Source: Pseudomonadota bacterium (GTDB lineage Bacteria; Pseudomonadota; Gammaproteobacteria; Burkholderiales; Burkholderiaceae_C). From it: a stretch of DNA of 37,531 nucleotides. The stretch covers positions 1-37,531 of the forward strand of contig JAKAFC010000005.1 of NCBI GenBank assembly GCA_021818065.1, read 5' to 3'. The notes under the pieces were generated by a model that was not told where the DNA came from, did no database searches, and worked only from the letters and a program-made list of their open reading frames with translations. The position numbers and the translations under genes were made by a program. Of this stretch, positions 36,145 through 37,531 are shown piece by piece. Position 1 is the stretch's first letter; every line of letters starts with the position of its first letter.

Positions 36145-37531
36145 TTACTCCGTGACGGCAGAGGCGGCGGGTTCGTGGGCCCGCACCAGCGCGGCGAAGG
36201 CGCCGTCGGCCGCCAGCAGCGCCTGCGGCGTGCCTTGCTCGACGACGCGACCGGCATCGAGCACGATGACCTGATCGGCCTGCAGCACGGTGCTCAGGCG
36301 ATGCGCCGCCAGCAGCACGCAGCGCGTGCGCGCCAGCGCCAGAATGGCCTCGCCCACCAGCGCCTGGGTGTGGGCATCGAGCTGCGCCGTGGCTTCGTCC
36401 AGCAGCACCAGCGGGGCCGGCTTGAGCAAGGCCCGGGCCAGCGCCAGCCGCTGCACCTGCCCGCCTGAGAGTCCAAGGCCGCGCTCGCCCAGCGGCGTGT
36501 CGTAGCCCTGGGGCAGCGCGGCGATGAAGGCATGGGCCTGCGCCGCCCGCGCGGCGCGCTCCACCGCGTCCTGCGAGGCGTTCGGCTGGCCCAGGGCGAT
36601 GTTGTCGCGCACCGTGCCCTCGAACACATGCGGACGTTGCGGCACCCAGGCCACATGGCGCAGCCAGTCGGCGGTGTCCAAGGCGTCCAGCGGCACGTCG
36701 TTGATGCGGATGACCCCCTGCTCCGGCTGCACCAGGCCCATCAGCGCGTGCAGCACCGTGCTCTTGCCCGCGCCGCTGGCGCCCACCAGGGCGGTAAGGC
36801 CGCGCGCTGGCGCGGTGAAACGCACGGCGTCGAGCGCGGGCGGCAGATCGGCGGCATGGCGCACGGTCACGTCCTCGAACTGCACCTGCACGCTGGTGGG
36901 GTCGTCCAGGCGACGCGCATCGGGGCGCGGGCGCTGGGGCTGCGGCACCGGGGTGTCGAGCAGTTGCAGCAGGCTCTGCGCGGCGCCGATGGCCTCCATG
37001 CGGGCGTGGTAGTAGGTGCCCATGTTGCGCAGCGGCAGGTAGAACTCGGGGGCGAGCAGCAGCACGAAAAAGCCGTTGAAAAACGCCATCTCGCCGTAGA
37101 ACAGCCGAAAGCCGATGAGCACGGCGACGATGGCGATGCTGATGGTGGAGAGAAACTCCAGCACCACCGACGACAGAAACGCCACGCGCAGCACTTTCAT
37201 GGTGCCGAGGCGATAGTCTTCGGTCAGCGCCGCCACGACCTCGGCCTCGTTGCGGCTGACGCCGAACAGCTTGAGCGTGGTCAGCCCCTGCAGCGAATCG
37301 AGGAAGCGCGCGCTCATGCGCGCCAGCAACTGCCATTGCTGCTGGTTGAGCAGTTCAGCGCCCTTGCCCACCAGGATCATGAAAACCGGGATCAGCGGCG
37401 CCGTGCCCAGCAGCACTAGACCGGAGATCCAGTCCTGCGGCAACACGAACACCAGAATCGACAGTGGCACCAGCGCGGTGAGCGCCATGTTGGGCAAGTA
37501 GCGCGCGTAGTAGGCCTCGAGGGCGTCGATG
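36145..37531 (-). CDS. cydD: Cysteine/glutathione ABC exporter subunit CydD (N-terminus missing)
   Basis: The reading frame is open to the window edge, so the gene begins outside it; 462 codons are visible, mostly the second half of the membrane domain and the whole ATPase. IDALEAYYARYLPNMAL near the edge is typical of CydD. Later parts are Walker A GASGAGKST, signature LSGGQVQRLALARALL and Walker B LVLLDEAT, all intact. An ATG at 37497 is internal. It is co-transcribed with cydC. Cytochrome bd is the likely target of the pair, and a cydAB operon may lie upstream, outside this window. Confidence 0.92.
   Translation of the reverse strand, partial: IDALEAYYARYLPNMALTALVPLSILVFVLPQDWISGLVLLGTAPLIPVFMILVGKGAELLNQQQWQLLARMSARFLDSLQGLTTLKLFGVSRNEAEVVAALTEDYRLGTMKVLRVAFLSSVVLEFLSTISIAIVAVLIGFRLFYGEMAFFNGFFVLLLAPEFYLPLRNMGTYYHARMEAIGAAQSLLQLLDTPVPQPQRPRPDARRLDDPTSVQVQFEDVTVRHAADLPPALDAVRFTAPARGLTALVGASGAGKSTVLHALMGLVQPEQGVIRINDVPLDALDTADWLRHVAWVPQRPHVFEGTVRDNIALGQPNASQDAVERAARAAQAHAFIAALPQGYDTPLGERGLGLSGGQVQRLALARALLKPAPLVLLDEATAQLDAHTQALVGEAILALARTRCVLLAAHRLSTVLQADQVIVLDAGRVVEQGTPQALLAADGAFAALVRAHEPAASAVTE

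Noticed and set aside
34366-36468. A 700-codon plus-strand open frame opposite cydC
   Set aside because: It is antisense to cydC with its Walker and signature motifs; translation is Gln/His/Arg-rich and matches nothing known to me.

Overview
This is a 37.5 kb stretch of a GC-rich betaproteobacterial chromosome, probably Burkholderiales. Supporting gene orders are glyQ-glyS-gmhB-plsC, hpf-ptsN-hprK, fur divergent from bamE-dapB, and a kinase/lipoprotein/sigma54-regulator trio of the qseEGF (glrK-qseG-glrR) type. Sulfur-linked families (a Tat-exported DsrE-like protein and a split YeeE/YedE transporter) and the general look of the proteins suggest a Thiomonas-like sulfur oxidiser; that genus guess is inference from memory. 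Genes are tightly packed. I see no rRNA, tRNA, CRISPR array, insertion sequence, phage gene or clear horizontally acquired island. The first gene (glyQ) and the last (cydD) are cut by the window edges.

Layout. 1-5002: translation and envelope operon, glyQ (partial), glyS, gmhB (heptose phosphatase), plsC and a YgjP-type zinc protease. 5120-5900: glyoxalase I and an EmrE-like multidrug transporter. 6021-8229: an exported pair, DsrE-like protein plus a cysteine-free PQQ-type beta-propeller, behind an AT-rich promoter region and ending at a clear terminator. 8574-10486: hpf, ptsN and hprK, the ribosome-hibernation/nitrogen-PTS regulatory group. 10514-13669: fur on the minus strand, divergent from bamE-dapB-exbB-exbD. 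13679-15955: a monoheme cytochrome c and a 7TM diguanylate cyclase, both minus strand. 16026-20495: a LysR regulator divergent from an oxidoreductase cluster (zinc alcohol dehydrogenase, SDR, mandelonitrile-lyase-type cupin, aldo/keto reductase). 20621-23416: a large GGDEF-EAL protein with a C-terminal zinc-sensor-like (CZB) domain. 23611-24249: a YcbL-type metallo-beta-lactamase-fold hydrolase. 24406-25691: minus-strand operon of two YeeE/YedE half-transporters and a cytosolic BON-domain protein, with a strong terminator. 25977-29338: the qseEGF-like two-component system, downstream of pyrE. 30171-34340: rlmJ, yegP, an orphan dihydrolipoamide-dehydrogenase-like flavoprotein and a UbiH/UbiM-type hydroxylase. 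34354-37531: cydC and cydD (partial), exporter for cytochrome bd assembly.

Most genes are housekeeping families. The least explained parts are the exported DsrE-like/beta-propeller pair, the CZB-like tail that lacks its first zinc-binding histidine, the BON protein coupled to a sulfur-type transporter, and a recurring -10-like hexamer exactly six bases before start codons. None of these is proven new from sequence alone.
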